Origin: Neocallimastix lanati (nom. inval.)
Lineage: Eukaryota > Neocallimastigomycota > Neocallimastigomycetes > Neocallimastigales > Neocallimastigaceae
Assembly (NCBI GenBank): GCA_016946835.1
Contig: JACVTC010000002.1
Coordinates: 1,251,501 to 1,315,500 of the forward strand
DNA length: 64,000 nt
Direction: 5' to 3'
The notes below the pieces were generated by a model, which was given only the letters and a program-made list of their open reading frames with translations, ran no database searches and was not told where the DNA came from. Both the position numbers and the translations under genes were made by a program. This document shows, piece after piece, positions 36,587-52,874 of the stretch; position 1 is the stretch's first letter, and every line of letters starts with the position of its first letter.

Positions 36587-38090
36587 TATATTTATTTATT
36601 TTTAAATGGTTATTTTATAATTAAAATTTTCGTCCGAATATAAATACACTCTACTGAATATTGTCACATTAATTTATTCACTGGTAAACTTTCTATATTA
36701 TAAACAACAACCAATATATTCTTAGCTGAATAAATATTATTATGGTATATTAATAATATATAATAATATATTGAATCCATATATATATTTAATTTATTTT
36801 TAAATTGTTTAATTAATCTTAGTATAATACTAATATATAGAAATAATATATATTTCATTATTTTTAAAAAAAAACTTTAAATAAATATATTTGTTGAATA
36901 AAAAAAAAAAGTAAAATATAAATAAAAAAAGGATAATTTTTATATAATTATTTTAAACATTTATATATGATAAAATCAATTATTCTATATATTAGATTCA
37001 ATACGGGGAAATCACCAATATAATATATTTAAAATAAATAATGAAATATAATATAATATATTATATCAAATATATTATTTCATATTTTATTATAAAATAT
37101 CAAAATTTTGTTATTATTACAATAGTATTGATAATATATATATTTTATATATTAATTTTTTTTAAAATAATAAATTAAAAATTTTTTTTCTAGTTATTAA
37201 TAGATGAAAATATTTTTACATTATTTAATTATTAATATATACAGTTACATATTATTATTTATATATGTATATATTGAGATTCATATTTTAATAATTTCAA
37301 TATTAAGTAATATTTAAATGCATTATTATAGTAATATTAATAATATCTTAATAGTTAATGAATAATAAATAAATAAATAATAAATAAATAATAAATAAAT
37401 AATAAATAAATAATAAATAAATAATAAATAAATAATAAATAAATAAATAAATAAATAAATAATAAATAAATAAATAAATAATAAATAAATAAATAATAAA
37501 TAAATTAATAAATAAAAAAAAATAATAAATAAATAATAAATAAATAAATAATAAATAAATAATATTCTATATTAAATAATAACAATTTTAAGTTTATATT
37601 AAAAAATATGTCATTATTTTATTTTTAATATTTTAATATATTAAAAATGTTTTTATTTAAAATTTTAAAAGCTATAAATATGAAACTTTTTCTTTAAAAA
37701 ATTAAAAAGTTTTATGAGTATATATTTTTATATATTTGTAAATTAATTTGAAGTACGAAAGTATCATAAAAGCAAGTAGTAATTAAATAAAAAATATAGA
37801 AGAATATATTTTTCTTGATATTCATTAAATAATTTTCTTATTCTTTATTTAATAGTAAAGTAAAATAAATCAATTTTAATTTTTGGTGAAAATTAAAATT
37901 AATCTTATATTGGGAAAATTATATAATAAAAATCATATAATAATAATAATTTTTTTTTCTTTCTTTCGGATCTTAAGATTCTAACGAAATTAAATACTTA
38001 TAAAAAATTAAATAAAAAAATAACAAAATAATAAGAAATATATATATAATTATATCTTCAAAATACAATTTTTATTTTTTTAAATAATAT

Positions 38091-38216
38091 AAAAATATAT
38101 ATTTATAGTACAAAAAATATTATTTTCAAATAACTGAGAAATAATAAATTTATATAAAAATATATATTATAGTACAAAAGATATTATTTTCAACTAATTG
38201 AGAAATAATAAATTTA
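38091..38216. repeat. About 61-bp tandem duplication upstream of the tau55-like gene
   Basis: 38091-38152 and 38156-38216 share ATAGTACAAAA, ATATTATTTTCAA and GAGAAATAATAAATTTA. They lie about 170-300 bp upstream of the ATG at 38388, so they could be promoter or leader sequence. No factor site is recognised. Confidence 0.85.
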
Positions 38217-38387
38217 AAGATACCTCATTTCTTTTTTTTTTTTTTTTTTCTTTCTTAATTTTATAAAAATTTGTATTATTTAGAATATCACTACTTTTAA
38301 TATAAAATCTTATTTTTTTTCTCCTTATATTAGTATTTATACGATATACAAAAATATTATTTAATAATTTATAATTTAAAATTAAAA

Positions 38388-38942
38388 ATGAAGACAATAT
38401 ACATTACTAGACATGGTACTCGTCAAGATCATTTAACTGGCGTTCCAACACCATCAAAATCTGGTTTTATATATGACCCTCCATTAGCAGAGGAAGGTTT
38501 ATATCAGTCTCAACTTTTGGCAAATTATCTTTTAGAAAATGCTCATATTGACTATATATTTTCTTCTCCTTTCTATAGAACATTACAAACAGCAACAAAA
38601 GTTGCTAATACCTTAAATTTAAAAATTGAAGTTGAAAGTGGTTTAAGTGACTGGTATGGTGGTTCACCTAACTACGCAACTTTTATACCAAAAGCAGCAC
38701 CATATGAAAAATTAATTGAATTTTTCCCAGCAATAGATAAATCATATAAACCCAACGTAGAAATAAAAACTATTGCCGAACCAAAAGATGAAATGTATGA
38801 TAGAATAGGTAAAACTATTCAAATATTAATGAATAATTTTAAATCCAAAGATGATAAAAAAGATCAAGAATTTTTATTTGTTTGTCATGCTGCTTCAGCC
38901 ATTATGGTAAGGATGATGAAAATTAAATAAATATATATATAA

Positions 38943-39002
<60 letters not shown>

Positions 39003-39557
39003 TTTATAAAACTAATGAATTTTTATTAATTTTATTTTAATTTTATTTTATTTTTTTTTTTTTTTTTTTTTTTACTTCTTATAAATCTATTAATAAAATT
39101 TGTATATATATTTTTTATAAAATATTTTATAATTTTTTAATTAATTAAAATTTATTATAATATTGAAAATATAAAATCCGTAATTATATATATATTATAT
39201 TATGATAATTCTTATTAATCATTCAATTTTTAACCTATTAATCTGTTGATGCTTAAAACAATTTCAATTCCAATAAAACAATTAATAATAATGAATGATT
39301 AATAAATAAATAAATAAAATAAAATAAAATTTAATGGATATTATTAATTTTTTTTTTTCTAAAAGGTTGCAAGAAATTTATTAAAGGATAAATCAGCATT
39401 TATACGATGTGGTGTTTGCTCATTATTAAAATTAACTCAAAAAGATGAATATAGTGATTGGATATTGGAAGAAAATGGCTTTACAGATTATTTAAAACCA
39501 GCAGGTGGTGAAAAGTATGTATGGACATTCCCAGGAGAAAGTCAAACCGAAGAATAG
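38388..39557 (+). CDS. Histidine phosphatase superfamily protein, TFIIIC tau55-like
   Basis: Two exons, 38388-38906 and 39366-39557, joined in frame (ATG, then GTTGCAAG) to give 236 residues. The phosphoglycerate-mutase fold signature is present: RHG at residues 8-10, the second arginine in SPFYRTL near residue 65 and the second histidine at 167 in VCHAAS. Other features (ETG-like SGLSDWY, FFP, RCGVCSLLKL, and a C-terminal W.L.ENGFTDYL ending WTFPGE) are, as I remember it, closest to yeast Tfc7 (tau55), a subunit of pol III factor TFIIIC, and to UBASH3-type phosphatases. If it is orthologous to Tfc7, it acts in nuclear tRNA-gene transcription. If not, it is a small cytosolic phosphatase. Catalytic residues look intact. 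The exon 1 frame continues only a few codons into the intron before a stop, which supports splicing. Confidence 0.85.
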
Positions 39558-39938
39558 ATACAAAAAAAAAAAAAATAAAAATAAAAAAAAATAATTAATA
39601 AAAAAATTATTTTATTTTTATTTACTTATAATCACAATTATCTATAAATACCATCGATTAACATATACTTATATATGTTTATATATATATCATTATATAT
39701 AAATATAATGATACATTTAAATATATACTTTTTTTTTATTACTTTTTTTTTTTTCTAAAAAAAAAAAAATAAAGAATAAAAATAAAAATAATAATAAAAA
39801 TAAAATATATATATATATATATATATACATCTACATATATATATATTTAAAAATGATATAAATAACATCAAAACAAATAAAAAATAATATAAATAAAAAT
39901 AAATATAAATATAAATATATATAATAATTAATGATTTG

Positions 39939-39999
<61 letters not shown>

Positions 40000-40401
40000 T
40001 AATAAAAAATAAAAATAAAAAAAAAAAATAAAAAAAATAAAAAAAAAAAAAAAAAATTATATAAATAGAATTTGTATTTCATTGAAATTGTTAAATTGTT
40101 ATTGTATTAATTTAATCATGGGAAAAGTAAAGAAAAGATATAAAAAAAAAAAAAAAAAAAAAAGTAAGAAATATTAATTTTTTTTTTTTTTTATTTTGCG
40201 CTTTTTATTATTTATTAGTTTTATGTTATATATATAAATATATATATATTAAATAATATATTAATCAAGTGTTTTATTTATTTATTTATTTATAAATTTG
40301 TAAAAATTAATAGAAAATATCTTTATTTTTTTATTTTTATTTTTATTATTATTATTATTATTTATTTTTTTTTTTTAATTTTATTTTACTTTATTTTATT
40401 T

Positions 40402-40449
<48 letters not shown>

Positions 40450-40453
40450 ATTT
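39558..40453. other. Convergent intergenic DNA
   Basis: Shared 3' region between the tau55-like gene and the minus-strand GDP-mannose dehydratase. It includes A runs near 39758 and 40144, a 55-nt A run at 39941-39995 and a T run at 40407-40448. No gene found. Confidence 0.7.
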
Positions 40454-43773
<3,320 letters not shown>

Positions 43774-44646
43774 TTTTTTCTCTTTAATTATTATAAATAG
43801 TTACAAATATTAGCAAAAAAAAAATTATATTTATATATATTTATAAAATAAATATAAGTAATAAATAATATATATTCATTTTATCAGTAAGATTTTTTAT
43901 CTCATGTATGAAGTAAATAAAAAATAGAAAAAATAAAAATAAAAATTACTATATTTGTTAACAATTACAGTATTAAAAACATTATATAATATATATATTA
44001 TTATAATAAAACTTTAGTACTTTACATTTATAATTCTGTTTTCAATTTTCTATTTTTATTTTTATTTTTTTCTTTTAATGAAATATAAAAAAAATTTATA
44101 AAAAAAAAAAAAAAAAAAATTATAAATATTTTTTTTGTTTGATAAATTATTATTTTTATCTTTCATTAATAATAATCATTAATAAATATTTAGTATCCAA
44201 TAATATTAATAAATGTTATATTTTCAAACTAAGATGTTTCCTTTCATCAAAATTACAAAAAATAAAAAATATTCGTACGAAATACATGAAATTATAATTA
44301 TTTATTATTAAACTTTATTTGGTTGTTAATTAAATCAAATGTTAAATCAAATATTAAATTAAATTAAATTAAATTAAATTAAATTAAATTAATTCCAATA
44401 GAAAAGAAATAAAACAAAAGAAACATGTTATAAAAATAATATTAAAGTAGAATATATATAATAAAAATATTAATACTAATGAAGTGATATTAAAATATAT
44501 ATATATATATATATTTTATAAATAAAAAAACAAAAAAAATTGAAAATTGAAAATTTTTTTTTATAATAAAAGAGAAATTTTTATAAATTTCTTTTTTAAT
44601 TTGGTTTCTGTAAAATATTACAAGAGGAAGTTATATATTTGTAATC

Positions 44647-44689
<43 letters not shown>

Positions 44690-44861
44690 GTGTTTTAATA
44701 AATAAAGAAAAAAAGTAAAACAAGAGAAAAAACTTTTTCATTTAACGTCAACTAAATTTACTACTTATATAAATAATAAATTTTATATTAAAACCTATAT
44801 TTAATGAGCTTTATATTAAACTTTCTTTTATACTTTAATAAGTGCTGTACATAATCACCAA

Positions 44862-44901
<40 letters not shown>

Positions 44902-45170
44902 ATATATATATACGTTTAATATAAAGAAAGTTGAAGATAATAACCTTTTTACCAATTTTTTTTTTTTTTTTTAAGAAAACACACAATAACATAAAATAAA
45001 AAATAGTAGTATAGAAATTTAAATAATTTGAATATATATTAATATATATATATTGTTCAAAATGAATATTGATATTCTTTATATTAATCTTTATAAATAT
45101 TTATTAAAAATAATAGTTGAAATTTTTACATTTAAAAAGTTTATATTAAAAATAATAATAATAATAATAA

Positions 45171-45210
<40 letters not shown>

Positions 45211-45350
45211 TTTTTTTTGATAATAATCTACAAATATAAATTTATCTAATAATTTTTAAAGTATTATAAATTACTTAAACTTAATTTTTTTTCCATATTT
45301 ATTTATGATCCTTTGTTTCTAATAAAAATTATTACTTATCTTATTTTATT
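43774..45350. other. Intergenic DNA upstream of gmd
   Basis: Promoter side of the minus-strand dehydratase, then A runs (44101-44119, 44650-44688, 44867-44896), an AAATT tandem near 44355-44390 and AT dinucleotide runs. No gene or RNA found. Confidence 0.6.
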
Positions 45351-45394
45351 CAATTTGTACTTAATACTTATATTCTACTATTTATTTTATTTTA
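45351..45394. repeat. Solitary copy of the satellite core
   Basis: CAATTTGTACTTAATACTTA followed by TATTCTACTATTTATTTTAT matches the core of the compound satellite at 1141-2280, with a C-to-T change near the start, a few substitutions and one missing base. Only one or two TTTTA units flank it. It is a dispersed or seed copy more than 40 kb away from the array. Confidence 0.85.
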
Positions 45395-45989
45395 TAATAT
45401 AGTAATTGTTAACATTTTTTTAAAGATTAAAGGAATTAATGTTTGTTTATTATTATTATTTTTTTTATTTATTAGAAACTTTCATATTACATAAGTCTTT
45501 TTCGAAAGGTTTTTTTCTTTTTCTTTTTCTTTTTTTTGTGGTTTTGCTTTAAAATCTAATCATAACTTTTGAGAGATTATTTGATAATTAATGCATTCAT
45601 ATGTTATATTTATATATTTTTATTTATTTTATTTTTTTTATATTATTAAATCATTAGATTATTGAAAGAATTATTATATAATAAAATTATTACATATAAT
45701 AAAATTTTATAGATATAAGTATTGATAAGTTCTATTACATATTAATAATATGATAATTAAATTTGATTTTATAAATGAAAAATTAATAGAAATTAATTGA
45801 TAATGCATTTACATAGCTATTATATACAAATTTATTAATTATTAATAATAGAAGAAATAGAAACAAAATATTGCATTAAAAAGATTACTAATTAAATGTT
45901 TATAATTTAATTTTTTTTTTATATTTTAGTTTATTTCAATAAAACTCATAAATACATTGAAAAATATTATAGGAATGTTTATTTTTTTT
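45395..45989. other. AT-rich intergenic DNA
   Basis: Low-complexity stretch with T runs near 45458 and 45910. Nothing gene-like. Confidence 0.6.
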
Positions 45990-46620
45990 TTCTTCCGGTC
46001 TGAACCGTTTTTTTTTCAGCGCCTCTTCAAAGGAATGGGAATATTGAAGTAGTTATAACACTTCCATGTGCTTTCACATAAGGATATTATCCCTGCTACA
46101 TGGCCTTACTGAGTGTTAAGTATAACCTAACCCAAATAAGATACATATTATCTCACTCGATAATCGAGTATTACTCAGAAAGATTGCTTGAAGAATATAT
46201 CTCCATTGCATAATGTAGAATATATCTACATGCATATGTACTCATACGTTAGTAATTAGTTCCCTTATAAATATATTAAATGACAGTACTTGTGCAACCT
46301 GCTCAGGCCCACAGATAGGACAGTATTTTGTTTATGTTACTTCAGAGATTGAGAATAATATATATATATATGATGAAATACTTACTTACAACCTTAACCA
46401 CCATATACAGTATAAACCTCTTGTGAGGAAAACCAGAAATGGTTAAATGACGGGACCGAACCAAGATAGAACCTGATTTAGAAATATATAAGGAATTCAG
46501 CTCAGGGCAGACGTGTAACGACTTGTTGTGAGGTACTGGTATGTTATATATCATCACACCTACAGTAATTACTGTTGGGCACTAATGGGAGATGGATACC
46601 GATTGTGTATGTATCTGTAT
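45990..46620. other. GC-richer island of unknown origin
   Basis: About 630 bp with clearly more G and C and almost no simple repeats, bordered on both sides by typical AT-rich DNA. It contains the palindromes ACTCGATAATCGAGT (46155-46169) and CAGTAATTACTG (46563-46574). A 71-codon minus-strand frame at 46342-46557 (VPHNKSLHVCPELNSLYISK) has a protein-like mix in its first 50 residues, but I do not recognise it. A minus-strand GGTTCGGTCCCG near 46450 resembles a pol III B box, without a tRNA fold. It is most likely part of an inserted mobile element. Confidence 0.45.
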
Positions 46621-47953
46621 TTTTTTTATTAAAATATTTTTATACTGTTACAAAATGTATTCTTGATCATGATAAATGATATTAATGTAATAATAAATTA
46701 TTTTTAATTATTATTATTATTATTATTTATTATTCAATTATCCAATTATTCAATTATTTATTCTTTTATTATTTATTATTTATTATTTATTATTTATTAA
46801 TCATTATTTATTATTTAATTATTTATTGATAATTGTTTATTTATTTATTATTTATTATTCAATTATTATTTAATAGTTTAATTATTTATTATTTACTATT
46901 ATTCATTTATTTGATTATACAATACATTTATTTATATATCACTTGATTATTTATTTATAATTTGTTTATACATTCATTTATTTATTATTTGATTATTTAT
47001 AATTTTTTTTCTTTAATTGAATATCATGATTAAAAGTTAGTTCAATCATTATTATTAGTATTATTAACTATAATTACTAATAAAATATAGTATTTTTTTT
47101 TAATTCATATGTAAAATATTTCTTTCCAATAATATTCTATTATTTAAATTAAAAATAATACTAAAAATTTTGAAAAATTTTGAAAAAAAAAATAAAAAAA
47201 AATATTATTTTTTTTTTATTAATTTTATATGAAATGATTTGAAATTAAAAACAGATACAATTTTAAAATGTAATAGATAATTATATAATTTTAAAGAATT
47301 AAAAAAAGAAAATAAATAAATAAATAAATAAATAAATATAGAAAAACTTCATTTGAAAAAACAAAAGAAAATAAAAAAATTTTTTAAGGAAAAAAAAAAA
47401 AAGTAAAGAAAAAGCTTACTGAAATTAATACTTTTTTTTTTTTAAAGTTATTTAACAATTTTTTTTTTTTTTTTTTTTTTTTTCAAAAAATTCAATTCTA
47501 ATATAATTAATAAAAGGATTTTATTAAATAAACAAACAAACAAATAAAAACAAACAAACAAACAGAAAAAAAATTTAAGTCATTTAAAAAAAAAAAAAGA
47601 GTTAATAGATATAAAAATATTTGAATATAAAGCTTTAGAAGAAAATAGAAAGTATATTGTAATTATTAAAAGTAAAAATAAACTTTTTTTTTTGTTAACA
47701 AAAAAATAATATAACATTTATAATATAATTAATCAATAAATAAATGAAAAAAAAGAAAAAAAAGATTACATAAATGAAGATTTTAAGAAATATTCGATTA
47801 TAATAAAATAATATAAATTTAATACTAATTAGTATTTAACTATACATTAATATATAGATTTCAAAATTTTGATTTAAAATATCAATAAATAAGAATATAT
47901 TATTCAAGAAGTTTTAACTTGAACGCAATAACATAAAATATATTAAAGTAATA
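46621..47953. other. Intergenic DNA upstream of the DNAJC11-like gene
   Basis: ATT and heptanucleotide-like repeats at 46700-46990, A and T runs near 47180-47220, 47390 and 47460-47483, then AAACAAAC units near 47528-47565. The final stretch is the leader of the gene starting at 47954. No gene found. Confidence 0.6.
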
Positions 47954-50900
47954 ATGAGTACCAACGAACCTTTTAATTATGATCCTTATACCGAAGAAAA
48001 AGAAGATGTCGATGAAGTCGATGATTTCGATGATTTCATCGAAAAAAATAGTACAGGAATGGATTATTATGCCATACTGAATGTCCCCAAAACTGTAAAC
48101 ATTTATAATTATAATTTATATATACACAAATACAAAAAAAAAAAAAAAAAAAAAGGAATATAAATAAAAAAATTTTAATATTAATTAATAAATAAAATAT
48201 TTCATTTATATGAAAACATTAAAATTTTAATTTAATTAATTTTACGTATATATATAACTAAAAAAGGCAACACATGAAGAAATCAAAAATGCATACAGAA
48301 AATTATGTATATTATACCATCCTGATAAACATTCTTCTGATGTTAATAAAGTTATTGCTCAAAAAGAATTTCAGAAAATTAATAAAGCATATGATGGTAC
48401 ATTGAAATAAAAAAATATATATCTAAATTATCATTGATTTTTAAATATTCATTTGAAATTTCAAAAAAAAAAGAGAAAGAAAAATTAAAAAATTTATAAA
48501 TTTGTTATATTATTTAATTCAAAATAGTTTTAGGAAATGAAAAAAATAAAATTATTTATGATAAATATGGAGAGAAAGGATTAGATAAAACTTGGGATAT
48601 AGGACCTTTATATAAAACTCCAGAACAAGTAATTTATATTTTTATTATTTTTATAATATTTACTACTAAATATATTGTATATAATATATATATTTAAATA
48701 CATACAAGAAATATTTTTATTTTATTTAACAAAATGAAAAAATTAAGAACTTTTTAAAATTAAATTATGGAATATAATATTATATAATTTTAAAAAGATT
48801 CTCGAGGAATTTGAAAAACAAGTAAAATTTAAAAGAGAATTAGAACTTGAACATTTATTAAAATCAAAAGGTGAAATAAAATTAATGTTTGATGCCTCAG
48901 GTCAAATTCTACAACCACCACCATCACCTTATGGTCAACACCATCATCCATACCCCCCTCGTTATGGCTATCGTCCAATGCCTCCCCCACCACCAAAACC
49001 AATTTCTAGAGGTTTTGCTGATGTTTTTCATTTACCAAAATTACAAAATTCATTTATTTATCATTCATGGCAGGTAATTAAAAAAAGAAGATAAATAAAT
49101 ATATAAATAAAATAAAAATAAAATAATAAAATATAATCGAATTATAACTTATTTATTTATAAGAATAAGATCAGTTAATAATATGTTAATCATAATCATA
49201 TCTAATAATTATGTAAATGATAATTTTATTAAATAATCGATTTATTTGTAGAATGATATTACTCCAAAAGATTCTATAAATATAACCGGTCAAGTATTTT
49301 CACATAAAAATTTAAATATTGTTAGTGTTATAGGATCTTTAAGTCATACTATTTCATCATCACTTGCTACAGAAGTATCAGCATGCTTTGGTTCTCAACC
49401 CTACTTACAAGGAAGAGTAATTAAGAATTTTTCAAATGATTGGTATGCAAACTATTATATTACATTTATTATTTAAAAAAAAAGTAATAGAGACTATATA
49501 TTATTATTATTATCATAGTATAAACATTTAATTATAACAATATAATTTTCTAATTATATAAATTTCTTTTTGTATTATACTATATTTTATTAATTTTTAT
49601 TAAATAAATATTTTTATTAAATAATTTAATATGATAATTATATTTAATCAAAAATAAAATAAAATAATATATATATATATAATAAAAATAAAATGATCCA
49701 AAAAAAAAAAGTTTTATTACTACAACAGCAACTGCTGCTACTATAGCAGCGCCACCAACATTTACTTTTGTTGCTGGAAGACAAATAGCAAACCATTATA
49801 CTGGTATGATTACTTATAATACAGGATTTTATTCTATTGGTAAATGGGGAAAACAAATTAGACCAGGAGAAGCTAGTTCCGTTACATTAACATTAATTAG
49901 AAATAAATTAAATACTAATATTCAAGGTTCAATTACTGTAAGTTTATGTATTTATTATATAATTTTTTTAATAGAATGTAATATTTAATAGAAAATAACT
50001 TAAAAAAAATAAAATTAATTATTTATAATTAATATATATCTACATAATTATTTTATATAAATACTAAAATGTTGTATTTATTTATTTATTATTATTATTT
50101 TTAATCTATTTTATTTATTTATTTATTTTATTTAATTACAATTTTAATGTTTTTAATATACATTATATATAATTTAATTATTATTATATTATTTTATTAT
50201 ATATATACATTATTATTATTATAGGTTGGTTTAATGGAAAGTCATATTAGGTTAAGTTATATTAAAAGTTTAACCAAACATTTAAGATTAAAGGCACATG
50301 CAGTGTTATCTTCAATGACAGGTGGAAATATTGGTGTATCTGTTGATAAAAAGGTTACAAAATTCAGCCGTTTAGGTTTAGGTTTAGGTTGTTCCAATGC
50401 CATTGGCTTTTCAATTCAAATTAAATATTATAGATTAGGTCAAACAATTACTATTCCAATTATAATATCCCATGATTTAAGTATAAATGTCTTATTCTGG
50501 GGAACCCTTATTCCAATATCAGCAGCCTACTTTATTGATCAATTTATATTAATTCCATATCATAGAAATGATTTAGAAAAGTAATTATTTATTGTCATTT
50601 ATTTATTTATTATCCTCAATTATATAATATATATATATATTTAAATTATTGTTATTATAAATATTAATTTTATATAAATAATAATATTATTATCATCATA
50701 TCATAATTTATAATTTTATTATTTTTTTATAATTTAAATAATTGTACGATTTTTTATTATTGTTAATAATATTAATATTATATAAATAATATTGTTATAA
50801 ATATTTAATTATAATATTATTATTCAAATAATATTTGTCATTTTTATTATTTTTATAAATTTATTATATTAAAATATAAATAATTATATATTTAAAATGC

Positions 50901-51672
50901 TAATTAATAAAATTAAAAAAAAATTATTATAATATTAAATTAGAAAAATTAATATTATTAAGACCGCTAACTCAGAAGTATTAGCTCAAAGAAAAAAAGA
51001 AGCTGAAGATTCATTAAAATTAATGGCAGAAACTATCCAAAGAAAGATTGATATAGAAAAGAAAAATAATGGTACATTTTAATTTTATTATTATATATAT
51101 ATATTTAATTTTTATTATTAAATTTTTTTAATATTTTTTTAATTAATTTCTTTAATTAATAATTTATATAAAAATTAATTAAAAAAAAAAAAAAAAATAA
51201 TAGGTTTAATTATTATCGAAGCCTTATATGGTAATTCTAAATTAATAAAGAAGATGAAGAAATTATTATATAGACAATATAAACCAGATAAATCATTACC
51301 TGAAGAAATTATAGATGTAACAATTCCATTACAAAATATGGTTAATAAATCACAACTTCATTTAGGAACCTATTCAAAGGTAAATATATATATATATATA
51401 AATTAAAATAAATAAATAAATAAATAAATAAATATAAAAGAAAAAAAAAATTATAAATATTTAATTCTATTATTTTATTTTTAAATTTAAAGTCAAGTTT
51501 AATTGGTTTCTATGATCCATGTTTTGGTAAAGAGAAGACTTTAAGGGTAGTTTATTCATTCCAAGATAGAATTCATTTAATAGAAGTTGGTGAAAGTACC
51601 CCTCTATCTGCTCCATTAAGAGATCATATTGTTAATAGTTCATATGAATTACCAGAAGATTTAATTATTTAA
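47954..51672 (+). CDS. DNAJC11-like J-domain protein (DUF3395)
   Basis: In animals DNAJC11 is a mitochondrial membrane J-protein tied to the MICOS/cristae machinery. Ten exons: 47954-48094, 48267-48396, 48528-48628, 48798-49073, 49252-49442, 49712-49937, 50225-50580, 50944-51071, 51204-51379 and 51493-51672, giving 634 residues without a frame break. An acidic N-terminus (EEKEDVDEVDDFDDF) precedes the J domain at about 37-105, with intact HPD at 65-67 (YHPDKH). A linker (KTPEQILEEFEKQVKFKREL) leads to a His/Pro/Tyr-rich loop. Next comes a region of alternating short strands (DSINITGQVFSHKNL to QIKYYRLGQTITIPIIIS), as in the family's beta-rich part, then a coiled segment (QRKKEAEDSLKLMAETIQRK). 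The C-terminal DUF3395 reads IIEALYGNSKLIK, DVTIPLQNMVNKSQLHL, GFYDPCFGKEKTLRVVY. It is longer than human DNAJC11 (about 560), mainly because of the loop. Confidence 0.93.
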
Positions 51673-52163
51673 AATTTAATAAAAATATATATATATATAT
51701 ATAAATTATAAATTAAAAATCAAAACTGTTAATTAAAATATATATATATTAATAAAATTTTTGTGTTCAAATTCAAATGAAATATATCAATAAAAAAATA
51801 ATAAAGAATAAAAAAATAATTTCTTTTTTAAAAAAAAAAAAAAAAATTATAAGGAAAAAGATATAAATAAAAAATATATATATTTTTATTTTATTTTTTA
51901 TTTTTAATTTTAAATTATATTTGAATCAATGATATATTTTAATATATAACTATAATTCATTAAAAATTATTATTATTAATATTTTTTTTTTTTTTGGTAA
52001 ATGTATATATAAAAATTTAAAGATAAAAATTAAAAAAATTTTATGTTAGTTTATTGAATTTTTAAGATTTAATAGATAATAACAATAATTATTATAGTTA
52101 TTATAATAATCTAATAATAATCTAATTCATTATTGAGTAACTCTTTTGTTTTTTTTTTTTTTT

Positions 52164-52208
<45 letters not shown>

Positions 52209-52339
52209 TTATTATTATTATTATCATTTTTTCTTTATTTAAACTTATCATTATATTATATAATTTTTTAAAGATTTTTACTTTACCAATATTATTATCA
52301 ATCATTAGTAGCTCTCTTCTTTTAAATTAACTTTTTGAT
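51673..52339. other. Intergenic DNA downstream of the DNAJC11-like gene
   Basis: AT-rich 3' flank with AT dinucleotides near 51690, an A run at 51830-51846 and a T run at 52168-52205. No gene found. Confidence 0.65.
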
Positions 52340-52345
52340 CGGTAG

Positions 52346-52401
<56 letters not shown>

Positions 52402-52620
52402 AAACAATCAAGAGAACCAACGTTGAACCGATATGGCATAGAAAATGATCTTCTAATTATTAAATCCTTCAAGTCCATCCCAAAACGCAAGCAGTAATAA
52501 TTGTTCTTCACATAAGCGACTCTATGGAAATGAAATCTTTTATTAATAAAATTTTTCTTGGTTTCAGTGGAGAGTTCAGTAGCCACCATACTATCTACTT
52601 TACAGATTTTAATTTCTTTA
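52340..52620 (+). repeat. Dispersed decayed element, copy B
   Basis: A 50-nt A run (52347-52396) is followed by about 220 bp that aligns with the minus strand of 160-360 (copy A). Shared blocks include TCAAGAGA, CGATAT, TAATAATTGTTCTT, CTTGGTTT and GGAGAGTT, then ACTATCTAC. On the minus strand one frame is open for about 65 codons (VAYVKNNYYCLRFGMDLKDL, then YRFNVGSLDCLR). The same frame in copy A keeps KNNYY and nearby positions but has stops. It is probably a remnant of a repeated protein-coding element whose identity I cannot name. Confidence 0.55.
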
Positions 52621-52786
52621 TTTTATTTAAATATATATATATATATTTTTTTTTAGGTAAAAATGAATTAAATTTACATTATAAATACCATAATTATTCT
52701 AAAAATTTCACTTTAATTATATTACATTAATTTCATTTACAATGAGTAACATATATCAATATTATTAAAATAAAAATAATTATATA

Positions 52787-52874
<88 letters not shown>

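Noticed and set aside
46376-46500. U1 snRNA-like start (ATACTTACTTAC)
   Set aside because: The following sequence lacks the U1 loop sequences and an Sm site, and the match ends after about ten bases.
46440-46560. Pol III B-box-like GGTTCGGTCCCG on the minus strand
   Set aside because: No A box at the right distance and no cloverleaf. Kept only as a comment on the island.
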